From positions 1,905,001-1,969,000 of the forward strand of contig NZ_CP104973.1 in assembly GCF_025452195.1 (NCBI RefSeq): a DNA stretch of 64,000 nucleotides. Direction: 5' to 3'. Shown here one piece after another: positions 31,732 through 40,760 of this stretch; the stretch's first letter is position 1; every line of letters begins with the position of its first letter. The translations under genes were made by a program, and so were the position numbers. The notes under the pieces were generated by a model. It made no database searches, had not been told where the DNA came from, and saw only the letters and a list, made by a program, of their open reading frames with translations. Source of the DNA: Phyllobacterium zundukense (GTDB lineage Bacteria > Pseudomonadota > Alphaproteobacteria > Rhizobiales > Rhizobiaceae).

Positions 31732-32907
31732 ATGGCTGTTAGAAAGCGTCTGGTTATCAATTTTACCGGCTATGAAGGGTTGCATCCTGACAAGGTGCGC
31801 GGCCGATACTTGAACAGCTCTGCCGACTTCAGCCGCCTCTGGCACGCGAAGACCAAGACCGAGCCGATGCTCGCCGAAGGACCGAACATCGCTTCGATGC
31901 ATATCGAAACCACCGGCGCAAACTGGCAGACCGAAACGGAATTCTGCCAGTACGGCAGCGCCGATATTTTCGATGCCTACGCCGCGAGAAACGTGGCGAC
32001 GCGATTTGCCACGGGGCTCATGGCATTCCTCGATATTATTTTGAGTGGTACGTTTTTTCGCTACCTGCGGACGAGCTGGCGGTTTTGCATCTTCTTCCTG
32101 TGGCCGTTTGCCTTCGCCTGTTTCATTGCGCTGGTCACAATCTGTCTTGGGCTGTTGCCACTGTTAGGCGGGTTCAACGCCCTACATATGATCTGGACGA
32201 TTCCGCTGGCATTGCTGTTCGGCCGGCTTCTGGTCCGTTGGCCAGGCGACAAGGTGTTCTTCTCATATCTGCTTGATGATTGGACCGCCGCATCCGATCG
32301 TATTCACCATCGCAATCCAAGCCTGTTGCAACGTAGACGGGAGTTTGCGGACCATCTCGAGCGTAAATTGCAAACGAGTGATGCCGACGAGGTTGTAATC
32401 GTCGCGCATAGCCTTGGGACGGTTCCTGCGGTGGAAGCCATAGCCGATGTCTGGCGCAGCAACCCGCAACTTCTAAAACAAAAGCCTGTGTCGCTGCTGG
32501 CGGCAGGCTCATGCCTGCTGATGATAGCCTTTCACCCGCGAGCGACGAGCTTGCGCGAAGATGCAAGGGTCGTCTTCCAGGAAACGCCGGTGCTTTGGGC
32601 CGAGTTTCAGTCCGTTACCGATATCATTCATTTCTATAAGTCCGATCCCGCAGCTGCCCTTGGAATAGCCCCGCTCGACCAACCGATTATCCGGCAAGTC
32701 CGTTTCAAGAATATTCACAGTACTACGCGCTATGCGCGTGCGAAGGCCAATTTCTTCAAGATGCATTTGTTGTTTCTGAAGGGCGCACAAATCCGCAACC
32801 CTTACGATATGGGGATGTTCGTGCAGGGCCCGTTCGAATTCAGGGATCTTGTGACAACCTATCGGGAAAGCGGTGCGCCGCTTGATGCAGCCGGCGCCTT
32901 CATTTGA
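31732..32907 (+). CDS. Membrane-associated alpha/beta-hydrolase-like protein
   Basis: 391 residues. Two hydrophobic stretches lie at about residues 105-165 (FCIFFLWPFAFACFIALVTI, IPLALLFGRLLV). A serine-hydrolase elbow VIVAHSLGTVPAVEAI follows at about residue 225, so a lipase-like fold anchored to the membrane is likely. The N-terminus KRLVINFTGYEGLHPDKVRGRY resembles other uncharacterised rhizobial proteins. The substrate is unknown. The start at 31732 (ATG) is preferred over the GTG three bases earlier. Confidence 0.6.
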   Translation: MAVRKRLVINFTGYEGLHPDKVRGRYLNSSADFSRLWHAKTKTEPMLAEGPNIASMHIETTGANWQTETEFCQYGSADIFDAYAARNVATRFATGLMAFLDIILSGTFFRYLRTSWRFCIFFLWPFAFACFIALVTICLGLLPLLGGFNALHMIWTIPLALLFGRLLVRWPGDKVFFSYLLDDWTAASDRIHHRNPSLLQRRREFADHLERKLQTSDADEVVIVAHSLGTVPAVEAIADVWRSNPQLLKQKPVSLLAAGSCLLMIAFHPRATSLREDARVVFQETPVLWAEFQSVTDIIHFYKSDPAAALGIAPLDQPIIRQVRFKNIHSTTRYARAKANFFKMHLLFLKGAQIRNPYDMGMFVQGPFEFRDLVTTYRESGAPLDAAGAFI

Positions 32908-32914
32908 AGCCGGT

Positions 32915-33394
32915 TCAGTCCATTTCCGGCGGATGTTCCAGAACCGCGATGGTCAGCCAATTGGCGACCAGCGCGGGTTTGAGGGAGTTTTCGATCTCGA
33001 GCGTTACTTCATAATTGTTGAGAACACGGCCCGAAGGGCGGATATCGGCATCCACGAGCTTGAAGCGCGCGCGTACACGCTTGTCGGATCTTACCGGCGC
33101 CATGAAGCGCACTTTGTCGAAACCGTAATTGATGCCCATGGTCGCGCCTTCGATCATCGGGAGCGCCTCATAGGCCAATGTCGACAGCAGCGAGATCGTC
33201 AGAAAACCATGGGCGATAGTGCCGCCAAACGGCGTTTCCGCGGCGCGTTCCGGATCGGTATGAATGAACTGATGATCATCGGTTGCGTCAGCGAACAGAT
33301 TGATCATGTCCTGGCTGACGACGCGCCATTCCGAACAGCCGATTTCAGTTCCGATGGCCGCCGTCAGTTGCTTGAGCGTAACCGCTTCTTTCAT
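32915..33394 (-). CDS. MaoC-family (R)-hydratase
   Basis: 159 residues, hot-dog fold. The active-site Asp and His are in FADATDDHQFIHTDPERAA, and GGTIAHGFLTISLLS is the second hallmark. The family hydrates trans-2-enoyl-CoA to (R)-3-hydroxyacyl-CoA. Start 33394 (MKEAVTLKQL) is chosen, since upstream residues do not look native. It converges with the preceding hydrolase gene and follows the Hsp70-like gene. Confidence 0.88.
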   Translation of the reverse strand: MKEAVTLKQLTAAIGTEIGCSEWRVVSQDMINLFADATDDHQFIHTDPERAAETPFGGTIAHGFLTISLLSTLAYEALPMIEGATMGINYGFDKVRFMAPVRSDKRVRARFKLVDADIRPSGRVLNNYEVTLEIENSLKPALVANWLTIAVLEHPPEMD

Positions 33395-33471
33395 AGTCCC
33401 GTTTCCAACGCATTCTTGAAACTGTTCGATAGACCCTTGCGACCGTATTGTCATCCCTCAAGAATTTGAAA

Positions 33472-34761
33472 CTAAGCGGTCCACTGCTGGATGTCGTCGC
33501 GCTCGCCAATAAGGGCGAGGCCGTGAGCGATCGACAGGAGTTCGCCGCCGCTCTCGATTCGATCATGGTCGAATCGCTCGGTAAAAATGCGACGGACTGC
33601 CGGAACGAAGGATGTACCTCCGGTAAGGAATATCTTGTCGATCTGTGCAGGCGAGGTCTTGGTCTTTTCGAGCACATCGTCAAGCGCGCCTTCGATACGT
33701 GCCAGATCGCTGGCAATCCAGCTTTCGAAGTCGGATCGACCGATAGTCTTGTGACCGCCGCGCCCAAGCGGTGCAAAGTCAAACGCCGCTTCGTCTGCCG
33801 ATGATAACGCAATCTTGGTGGCGGACACGGCCTGATAGAGTGGATACCCTTCGTCGTGATCGACGAGGTCCACAAAAAGCTCCAGCTTCTCAGGCTCAAG
33901 ACTGTCACGGACGAGCTTCTTCAACGCGGCAAACTCGCGGGAGGTCTTGAAGATCGAAAGCTGGTTCCAGCGGCCGAAATTCGCATACCACGAGGCGGGG
34001 ACTTCGAGAGTCTTGTCGAAGCTTCGAAACAGGCTGCCTTTGCCGATTTGCGGCGCGACGATCTGGTCGATCATGCGATAATCGAAATGGTCGCCGGCAA
34101 CGCCTACGCCAGAATGGCCGATTGGTGTCGCGCTGAGCTTTCCGGCCGATGTTTCGAAGCGAATGATCGAATAGTCGGTCGTGCCGCCACCGAAATCCGC
34201 AACGAGCACCGTCGCGTCGGATTTGAGATTTTGCGCGAAGTAGAATGCTGCCGCGACCGGCTCATAGACGAAGTGGATTTCCGGAAATCCAAAGCGCGTC
34301 AATGCTTCGTTGTAGCGCTCGGTCGCCAGCGCCGGATCTGGATTTGCACCGGCAAAATGTACGGGGCGTCCGGTGACCACGCGCGTGATGTCCGAAGGCC
34401 AGTTGCCGTCTGCATAGACCTTGAGGCGCCGCAGGAATATTTCCATCAGGTCTTCGAAAGTCTGGCGTTTGGCGAAGATCAAAGTGCCCTGGAATAGCGC
34501 ACTTGCGGCAAAAGTCTTGATGGATTGCAGAAAACGGCATTCGCTGGGATGGTCGATGAACTGGCGAATTGCGGCATGTCCCGCCTCGACTTTCAAGGCG
34601 GATGCGCCTGCAAGGGGATCTTTCATGAACGACAAGGCGGTTCGCATGCTGTCGGCGGTGCCGGCTGCGCTGGTGAAGGCCAGCGAGCGGGTCGAGGACC
34701 CATCGGCCAAGGCCATGACCGTATTTGTCGTGCCAAAGTCGAAACCCAGCGCCTGAGCCAT
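33472..34761 (-). CDS. Hsp70-family protein (YegD-like)
   Basis: 429 residues. Only an actin-like ATPase domain is present: GFDFGTTNTVMALADG (phosphate 1), VLVADFGGGTTDYSI (phosphate 2) and IFLTGGTSFVPAVRRIF (adenosine). The peptide-binding domain and lid of DnaK are absent, as in the YegD subgroup, whose role is unclear. The start at 34761 has AAGGAG upstream. It probably shares a transcript with the MaoC gene. Confidence 0.88.
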   Translation of the reverse strand: MAQALGFDFGTTNTVMALADGSSTRSLAFTSAAGTADSMRTALSFMKDPLAGASALKVEAGHAAIRQFIDHPSECRFLQSIKTFAASALFQGTLIFAKRQTFEDLMEIFLRRLKVYADGNWPSDITRVVTGRPVHFAGANPDPALATERYNEALTRFGFPEIHFVYEPVAAAFYFAQNLKSDATVLVADFGGGTTDYSIIRFETSAGKLSATPIGHSGVGVAGDHFDYRMIDQIVAPQIGKGSLFRSFDKTLEVPASWYANFGRWNQLSIFKTSREFAALKKLVRDSLEPEKLELFVDLVDHDEGYPLYQAVSATKIALSSADEAAFDFAPLGRGGHKTIGRSDFESWIASDLARIEGALDDVLEKTKTSPAQIDKIFLTGGTSFVPAVRRIFTERFDHDRIESGGELLSIAHGLALIGERDDIQQWTA

Positions 34762-34880
34762 GGCAGCGCTCCTTTTGTACCGGAAATTGATAGGCCGAGA
34801 ATCTGTGAAGGGCGGGGCAAAGCACCGCCTCGAATTGGGAGCGCGCGTCATCGCATAGTCGCCCGGTGGATGCAAGAGAT

Positions 34881-35792
34881 CTAGGATTGAACTTGCGGAT
34901 GTTCCGTATTCTTGATGAAGTCCACAAAGGCTCGAAGCGGTGCCGGCATATGCCGGCGGCTCGGATAGTAGAGGCGCGGACCCGTAAAACTCTGCCACCA
35001 GGGGCCAAGCACAGGGACAAGCTCGCCGCTGGCGATCGCCGGGCTCAAGTATTCCTCAAATGTATAGATCAGCCCGATACCGGCAATGGCAGCGCCAATG
35101 CCGATGTCTGCAGTCGAGGCAATAAGCGGGCCTTTTGGCGTGATTTTGATCAGCTTGCCGTTTCGCTCGAATTCCCAATTTGGAACCACGCCGCTGGCAA
35201 ATCGGTGTCGTATGCAAGCGTGATGGATGAGATCGCGTGGATGCTCGAGCCCGCCGTTTTTGGCAAGGTACGATGGTGCTGCCGCGACCATGAAGCGCTG
35301 GGTGCGGGGGCCTATCGGGATTGCGATCATATCGCGCTCGATACTTTCGTCGTAGCGGATCCCGGCATCGAAGCCTGCCGCCAACACATCGATGAAAGTG
35401 TCAATCGCCCAGATCTCCAGCGTGATTCCGGGATGTGCGGCAAGGAACCGGTTGATGATAGGCGGCAGGATCTTTTGCGCCACGATGACCGGCACATTGA
35501 GCTTGAGCGTGCCGGTAGGGCTGTCGCGAAAATTGTTGAGAGCATCGAGCGCTCCGGCAATCTCGCCCAGCGCCGGGTCAAGGCGTTCGAGCAGCTGCGT
35601 CCCGGCTTCGGTTGGTGTGACGCTGCGTGTCGTGCGGTTGAGAAGGCGGACGCCGACACGCGCTTCCAGCCGGCGGATGGCTTCGCTCAAAGAGGATGCC
35701 GACACACCGCGAAGCGCGGCCGCCGCGCGGAAACTGCGCGTATGCGCGACAGCTACCAAGGCACCAAGGTCCGACAGGTCAGGTTCGTTCAT
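34881..35792 (-). CDS. LysR-family transcriptional regulator
   Basis: 303 residues. The winged HTH is at residues 5-63 (FRAAAALRGVSASSLSEAIRRLEARVGVRLLNRTTRSVTPTEAG), with the co-inducer domain after residue 90 (GTLKLNVPVIVAQKILPPII). It is divergent from the aldo/keto reductase gene, with 100 nt between starts, the typical LysR/target layout. A LysR-type T-N11-A box was not located with confidence. Confidence 0.9.
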   Translation of the reverse strand: MNEPDLSDLGALVAVAHTRSFRAAAALRGVSASSLSEAIRRLEARVGVRLLNRTTRSVTPTEAGTQLLERLDPALGEIAGALDALNNFRDSPTGTLKLNVPVIVAQKILPPIINRFLAAHPGITLEIWAIDTFIDVLAAGFDAGIRYDESIERDMIAIPIGPRTQRFMVAAAPSYLAKNGGLEHPRDLIHHACIRHRFASGVVPNWEFERNGKLIKITPKGPLIASTADIGIGAAIAGIGLIYTFEEYLSPAIASGELVPVLGPWWQSFTGPRLYYPSRRHMPAPLRAFVDFIKNTEHPQVQS

Positions 35793-35892
35793 TGTGCATT
35801 TTTCCGAACAACCCGTGCATAATAGACAGGATTATCGCACAAACATAGCTGTTTTATATTGATCAGGAACGTTGAAAAACCGGAGTTAGAAT

Positions 35893-36897
35893 ATGCAATA
35901 TCGTCAACTTGGAAAAACCGGACCGCGCGTTTCCGAAATCGGTCTCGGCTGCATGGGCATGTCGGGTATTTATGGACCCTCCGATCGCGCCGAAAGTATC
36001 GCGACAATCCACGCTTCGTTCGATGCAGGGATCAATCTTCTCGACACCGGGGATTTCTACGGTCAAGGCCACAATGAAATGCTGATCGCAGAGGCCCTGA
36101 AGGGCAAGAAGCGTGAAGACGTTATCATCAGCGTCAAATATGGCGGACTTCGCGATCCCGCAGGCGGTTGGTCCGGCTTTGACGCGAGGCCTCAGGCGAC
36201 CAAGAATTTTCTCGCCTATTCACTGCAACGCCTGGGCGTCGACTATATCGACATATATCGGCCGGCGAGGCTCGATCCCAATGTACCGATCGAAGATACG
36301 GTTGGTGCGATCGCCGACATGGTCAAGGCTGGGTACGTCAAACATATTGGGCTGTCCGAGGTTGGTTCGGCAACCATCCGGAAGGCTGCGGCCGTCCACC
36401 CGATCGTCGACCTGCAGATCGAGTATTCGCTGATTTCGCGTGGCATCGAAGATGGTATTCTCGAGACCTGCCGTGAGCTCGGGATCGGAATCACCGCTTA
36501 CGGCGTGCTTTCACGCGGTCTCATCAGCGGACACTGGACAAAGGGTAATACGGGTCCTGGCGATTTTCGCACGCACAGCCCAAGGTTCCAGGGCGACAAT
36601 GTCGACAAGAACCTGGCTCTGGTCGAGGCGCTGCAGAAAATTGCGGCTAGCAAGGGTGTGACGGTGGCGCAGATCGCCATTGCCTGGGTCGCGGCGCAGG
36701 GCGAGGACATCATACCGGTGATCGGTGCGCGACGGCGCGACCGGTTGAGTGAGGCGCTGGGTGCCCTCGACATCAAGCTTACAAGCGAAGACCTGGGTGC
36801 TATCGAGAATGCCGTGCCGAAAGGCGCCGCTGCCGGGACGCGCTATGCCGAAGTGCAGATGGCGCATCTCGATAGCGAAGTTGACGCTCACCATTGA
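35893..36897 (+). CDS. Aldo/keto reductase
   Basis: 334 residues. It starts MQYRQLGKTGPRVSEIGLGC, followed by NLLDTGDFYGQGHNE with the catalytic Asp and Tyr, and a Lys in ISVKYGGL. The usual LHR triplet with the catalytic His is replaced by IYRPARLDP, a known subgroup feature. The C-terminal cofactor loop VIGARRRDRLSEALGAL binds NADPH. It likely reduces aldehydes or ketones and is probably controlled by the divergent LysR gene. Confidence 0.9.
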   Translation: MQYRQLGKTGPRVSEIGLGCMGMSGIYGPSDRAESIATIHASFDAGINLLDTGDFYGQGHNEMLIAEALKGKKREDVIISVKYGGLRDPAGGWSGFDARPQATKNFLAYSLQRLGVDYIDIYRPARLDPNVPIEDTVGAIADMVKAGYVKHIGLSEVGSATIRKAAAVHPIVDLQIEYSLISRGIEDGILETCRELGIGITAYGVLSRGLISGHWTKGNTGPGDFRTHSPRFQGDNVDKNLALVEALQKIAASKGVTVAQIAIAWVAAQGEDIIPVIGARRRDRLSEALGALDIKLTSEDLGAIENAVPKGAAAGTRYAEVQMAHLDSEVDAHH

Positions 36898-36942
36898 GTT
36901 CATATCCCGGAAGCAATACTGTTTCCGGGATATTTCTTGTGA

Positions 36943-37611
36943 TTACATGGGCGGAACGACACCGTTCGAGCCGACGATGACGCGTTTTGAGGTGAGGGTG
37001 CCGTCGCTGCCCTTCTCGGCAGCGACAAAGACGGTAGCGCCCGGCTTGAGATCGTCCTTTGTGGCCTGTGCAAGGGTGACGATCGGCGTGCCGTCAGGAA
37101 CAGCAATCTTCTTTTCGCCGCCACGATAGGTGACCGTGAGGGTGCGGCCATCGACGTCCTTGACCGCATCGGCGACTGTGGCGTTTGTCATGCTGCTATT
37201 CGGCTTCAAATCCCATGGGCGGTCGCCTTCACCTGTGCCCTTGAGCGCAGCCGGAAAGATCACCACCTCAAGCGCGCTATTGCCACCTTCACTTTTGGGC
37301 ACGTTGGATATCCCGACGAAATCGCCCTTCTTGATGTCATCTAGCGACGCCTTGGTGACGCCGCCGACGACCCAGCCATCACTCAAGGTGACAGTTGCAT
37401 CCGGTCCCTCGCGCGTCTTCACCACGATGGATGTGCCGTTGAAACTCTCGATCGTTCCGCGGACATTGGCCCGATTCGACGCCTTCGTCGTCATGGTTGA
37501 CTGGCCCTTCTTCATCATGCTTTGAGCGCTGGCCTGCAGCGGTAGCGCCATCGCCACGCCAGCGGCCACAGCCAGTATCGGAAGGGTTGATTTCAGCATT
37601 TTCATATCCAT
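36943..37611 (-). CDS. Secreted DUF5666-like protein
   Basis: 222 residues. A signal peptide (MLKSTLPILAVAAGVAMALP) ends near QASAQS. The mature protein has two beta-rich repeats of the type NVRGTIESFNGTSIVVKTREG and SLDDIKKGDFVGISNVP, matched later by GRTLTVTYRGGEKKIAVPDG and TKDDLKPGATVFVA. This is an OB-like secreted repeat resembling DUF5666; its function is unknown. ATG at 37611 or 37605 are both possible starts. It lies 43 nt downstream of gnd on the same strand. Confidence 0.65.
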   Translation of the reverse strand: MDMKMLKSTLPILAVAAGVAMALPLQASAQSMMKKGQSTMTTKASNRANVRGTIESFNGTSIVVKTREGPDATVTLSDGWVVGGVTKASLDDIKKGDFVGISNVPKSEGGNSALEVVIFPAALKGTGEGDRPWDLKPNSSMTNATVADAVKDVDGRTLTVTYRGGEKKIAVPDGTPIVTLAQATKDDLKPGATVFVAAEKGSDGTLTSKRVIVGSNGVVPPM

Positions 37612-37654
37612 GACTTTGTACACTCCTGTATGCACAGGCGTCCGGCGGGCGGGA

Positions 37655-38692
37655 TTACCCAGCCGGTTTCGGCGCCTGTTTTTCCACGTGTCCGCCAAAT
37701 TCACGTCGCATGGCGGACAGGATCTTGTTGGCGAAGTCGGCATTGCCGCGCGAAGAGAAGCGTTCCTGCAGGGCAGCGCTGAGAACCGGCGTCGGTACGG
37801 CCTCGTCGATCGCGGCCATGACAGTCCAGCGGCCTTCGCCCGAATCCGAGACGCGCCCCTCATAGCCCGCGAGCGCCGGGTCGCCATGCAATGCATCGGC
37901 TGTGAGGTCGAGAAGCCAGGAACTGACGACGCTGCCGCGACGCCATACTTCGGCAATGTCGGGCAGGTTGAACTCGTACTGATAGTGCTCGGGATGCTGC
38001 AACGGCGTCGTTTCAGCATCGACCTCATGCGAGCGCATGCCGATATCCGCATTGCGCAGAATGTTGAGACCTTCCGCATAGGCAGCCATCAATCCGTATT
38101 CGATGCCATTGTGGACCATCTTCACAAAATGCCCGGCACCGTGCGGGCCGCAATGCAAGTAACCCTGATCGGCCGTGCTGCCGGCGACCGGGTTCTCCAG
38201 ACGGCTCGGTGTTTCGGATACACTGCCTTTGCCAGGAGCAAGAGCGGCAAAGATCGGCGAGAGGTGTTGAACGATATCCTTTTCGCCGCCGATCATCAGG
38301 CAATAGCCGCGTTCAAAGCCAAATATACCGCCGCTCGTGCCGACATCCACATAGTGTATGCCGTCGGATTTCAGCTCGCCGCTGCGGCGGATGTCATCGT
38401 GGTAGTAGGAATTGCCGCCATCGATGACGATGTCGTCCTTGTCGAGCAGCGGCACCAATTGCGCCAGAACCTTGTCGACAACTGCGGCCGGCAACATCAG
38501 CCAGACCGCGCGCGGCTTTGTCAGCGTCGAGACAAATTCCTGCAGCGACGTGCTGCCCTTGGCGCCGAGGCTCTGCAACTCCACCATGCTCTCGGCGCGC
38601 GTGTCGTAAACCACACAATCGTGGCCATGCTTCATCAGGCGCTGCGCCATGTTACTGCCCATACGCCCCAGTCCAATCATACCAAGCTGCAT
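37655..38692 (-). CDS. gnd: 6-phosphogluconate dehydrogenase, short (NAD-type) form
   Basis: 345 residues, the short decarboxylating Gnd class. The Rossmann start is MQLGMIGLGRMGSNMAQRL, followed by IVIDGGNSYYHDD, YVDVGTSGGIFG, and the catalytic HCGPHGAGHFVKMVHNGIEYG with the Lys and Asn. It oxidises 6-phosphogluconate to ribulose 5-phosphate. Start 38692 gives the standard N-terminus. Confidence 0.93.
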   Translation of the reverse strand: MQLGMIGLGRMGSNMAQRLMKHGHDCVVYDTRAESMVELQSLGAKGSTSLQEFVSTLTKPRAVWLMLPAAVVDKVLAQLVPLLDKDDIVIDGGNSYYHDDIRRSGELKSDGIHYVDVGTSGGIFGFERGYCLMIGGEKDIVQHLSPIFAALAPGKGSVSETPSRLENPVAGSTADQGYLHCGPHGAGHFVKMVHNGIEYGLMAAYAEGLNILRNADIGMRSHEVDAETTPLQHPEHYQYEFNLPDIAEVWRRGSVVSSWLLDLTADALHGDPALAGYEGRVSDSGEGRWTVMAAIDEAVPTPVLSAALQERFSSRGNADFANKILSAMRREFGGHVEKQAPKPAG

Positions 38693-38823
38693 CTCGAATC
38701 TCCGCCGAAGGGTTGGAATTGTTCCGGAGGCTACACCTAAACGGCAACAGGGCAATGCCACCGATTACGTAGGTTGATGTATCTGGCGGTACAAGCGACA
38801 CACGTGGTCATAAGATCGTGATA

Positions 38824-38988
38824 ATGAGCATTGCGAAGCGTGACGTCGATATCGTTCTCCGGCCCGTCGAGGCGGTGCCCGAGAACTTGGTGGTTCGGCG
38901 GCTCGCGACGGTCGCTACAGTGCCCTACACGGCGCCGGCATGTCTGGACCGGATCATTGCGCTCCAGCCGTGTGCCGAAGCAAAATGA
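38824..38988 (+). pseudogene. Fragment of a LysR-type effector domain
   Basis: A 54-codon open stretch reads KRDVDIVLRPVEAVPENLVV then RRLATVATVPYTAPACLDR. This resembles the middle of LysR substrate-binding domains (a DI-x-LR ... RRLA pattern). No DNA-binding part or continuation is present, so it is a remnant. Recognition is by pattern only. Confidence 0.4.
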
Positions 38989-39173
38989 GGCTGTCCCAGT
39001 GCGGTAGAAGTTTCGCGCAATCCATCGTGTGGTGTGGTCGGTTGCTTGACGCAGACATCAAATTGACCGTAGACTCTTGAGTCTTAATCTTGGCTGTTGA
39101 TTCGTTATTACTGCGAACTGCTTTCCGATCCTCCGAATTTTTATAACGTCAATATTGCAAGTGAGAATGTTAC

Positions 39174-39866
39174 ATGCCTTTCAAACATCAAGGGCTGGCG
39201 TTGTGTGCTTCGGCTTTCCTTTGGACCACCCCATCCGCGCTCGCCCAACAAGCCCCTACATTGGCCGACCCGTCCACTGCTACACAACGAGCAGCCGAAC
39301 CGCAGGTTCGATCGATCCAGTATGCCGACTGGTACTATCGCTGTGTGGACGTCAAAACGGCAGATAGTGCTACCGTTCCGAATTGCGAAGTAGCACAGGT
39401 TTCCCAGGTCAAGCAGGGTGAAAAGGATATCAGTGTCCTGACATTGGCTATTGCGAAAACAGCGCCAGATTTGGCTAAAAAGAAGCAGGCGCCTGAGCTT
39501 CTTCTGACCGCACTCGTCCCGCTGAACGTCTACTTGCCGTCGGGGCTGCTCATCGACGCCGACGGCAAATCCGTCGCCCAGATCAATTATCGGAATTGCA
39601 ACGAGGCCGGATGCTGGGCCCAGCAAAAACTCGACACCAAGGTTGTCACTGCCTTGCAGAAGGGGACCGACGGCGGCGGCCGTCTGCGTTTGATGAACGG
39701 CCAGAACATCAATATCAAATTCTCGCTCAAGGGGCTATGCAACAGGGTTTGGCGCCGATTGGCCCGGATGGCAAATCCATTGAATTGCATCATATGCTGC
39801 AGACACAGGATGGGCCGCTTGCAGAGGTTACGAGAACGTTCCACGAGAAGAATGGCTCGGTCCTGA
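39174..39866 (+). CDS. IalB-family protein with aberrant C-terminus
   Basis: Signal peptide (to about SALAQQ), then the invasion-associated locus B core: QYADWYYRCVDVK, CEVAQVSQVKQGEKDISVLT, an INYRNCNEAGCWAQQKLD cysteine block, and NGQNINIKFSLKG near residue 187. IalB-like proteins are periplasmic; in Bartonella IalB is linked to erythrocyte entry, while in soil bacteria the role is unknown. After about residue 188 the frame continues as low-plausibility Arg/Cys-rich sequence. In the +1 frame, the DNA from here encodes a toxin tip, so the native last 10-15 residues are lost. Confidence 0.7.
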   Translation: MPFKHQGLALCASAFLWTTPSALAQQAPTLADPSTATQRAAEPQVRSIQYADWYYRCVDVKTADSATVPNCEVAQVSQVKQGEKDISVLTLAIAKTAPDLAKKKQAPELLLTALVPLNVYLPSGLLIDADGKSVAQINYRNCNEAGCWAQQKLDTKVVTALQKGTDGGGRLRLMNGQNINIKFSLKGLCNRVWRRLARMANPLNCIICCRHRMGRLQRLRERSTRRMARS

Positions 39867-39982
39867 ATATCGGTGCAGATAAGAGTTTCCGTTCCAATAT
39901 CGACCGTGCCAAATTTAAGTATTGGCGCAAGCAATATTGGCGAAACAGGGCAAACGATTTCCTGGTGCCAAATGGAGGATGA
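39737..39982 (+). pseudogene. Detached LHH-nuclease polymorphic-toxin tip
   Basis: 81 residues in the frame +1 to ialB. They carry QQGLAPIGPDGKSIELHHML, then QTQDGPLAEVTRTFHEKNGS, and end FKYWRKQYWRNRANDF. This is the complete consensus of the LHH family (HNH/Endo VII superfamily), the C-terminal nuclease of many polymorphic toxins. The ATG at 39737 has AAGGGG just upstream, so it could even be translated alone. No toxin delivery body is attached. Its stop lies 2 nt before the immunity gene start. Confidence 0.8.
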
Positions 39983-39984
39983 CA

Positions 39985-40443
39985 ATGCCGACATACGATC
40001 TGAATACCGTACTGGCTGAACTAAAAACGCTGTCCAAGGGTGAGATTTCCCGGGTGCCCCTGCCTGACGATGCATTGATTGCACAATATGAGCGCGAAAC
40101 CGGTTTTACCTTTCCTGAGGACTATAAGGTTTTCTTGAAAAAAGCCAGCAATGTTAGCTATGGGCTCATGGAGCCTCTCTACTTAACGACCAGTACAGAC
40201 CCGATATTTCTTGCTCAAGATTTGAAGGAGAACATTGTGGCCGCCAAACAAGTTGGCGTTCCTGCGGACTGGTTGCCGATCTGTTACGACAATGGCGATT
40301 TTTACTGCATCGTGCCGGATGGGCGGGTTCGATTTTGGTCCCACAATGGCTATTCAGATGAATCCTGGGAAGACTTGGCCGCTTGGATCAAACAGGTCTG
40401 GATAGACGAGTATCTTCAGACGGAAGAAGACGACAAAGCTTGA
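39985..40443 (+). CDS. SMI1/KNR4 (SUKH) family immunity protein
   Basis: 152 residues. The SUKH pattern is visible: LPDDALIAQYERETGFTFPEDYKVFLKKAS near residues 25-55, and a C-terminal YDNGDFYCIVPDGRVRFW plus SWEDLAAWIKQVW. SUKH proteins neutralise diverse toxin nucleases by binding them. It directly follows the LHH tip, with a strong GGAGG site 7 nt before ATG, so it is the cognate immunity gene by position. It appears intact. Confidence 0.85.
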   Translation: MPTYDLNTVLAELKTLSKGEISRVPLPDDALIAQYERETGFTFPEDYKVFLKKASNVSYGLMEPLYLTTSTDPIFLAQDLKENIVAAKQVGVPADWLPICYDNGDFYCIVPDGRVRFWSHNGYSDESWEDLAAWIKQVWIDEYLQTEEDDKA

Positions 40444-40473
40444 CAGTAAGGCTGGCGGCACCTTGCCCGTTGA

Positions 40474-40760
40474 TTGGTTCAGGCGTCAACAATTCCGGAC
40501 CTGTGGGGGAGACCGCCGGTGGACGCGATTGACTCCTTGTTTGCCAATCCAGCAAAGAAAATTATAACGCGAGATACCCGGTATGACCAAGTGTTGGTTA
40601 GGCGATTGGATGATCCAGCAACCGGCTATGCGGCACAACGCGAACCTTATGTTGTAAGATCTCGGAATGGTCAAGTTGTCGATGTACACGGAAATCCGGT
40701 AAATAGCACCAACCCGCGGCTCACATTCCTTTTTCAGAGTTCAAGTTTACATCCTCATGA
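40474..40760 (+). pseudogene. Second detached toxin tip, frameshifted near its end
   Basis: About 95 residues: VDAIDSLFANPAKKIITRDT, then a region ending VVRSRNGQVVDVHGNPVNST. One added G in the CGG at 40717-40719 gives the ending NPRAHIPFSEFKFTSS. The AHIPxxEFxF terminus is a recurrent polymorphic-toxin C-terminal signature. Its stop then overlaps the next gene start as ATGA. The toxin activity is unknown. It has no delivery region, and the frame is closed by TGA at 40471. Confidence 0.65.

Noticed and set aside
37655..38079. Upstream extension of the secreted protein frame to 38079
   Set aside because: It overlaps gnd on the same strand; the signal peptide starts at 37611.
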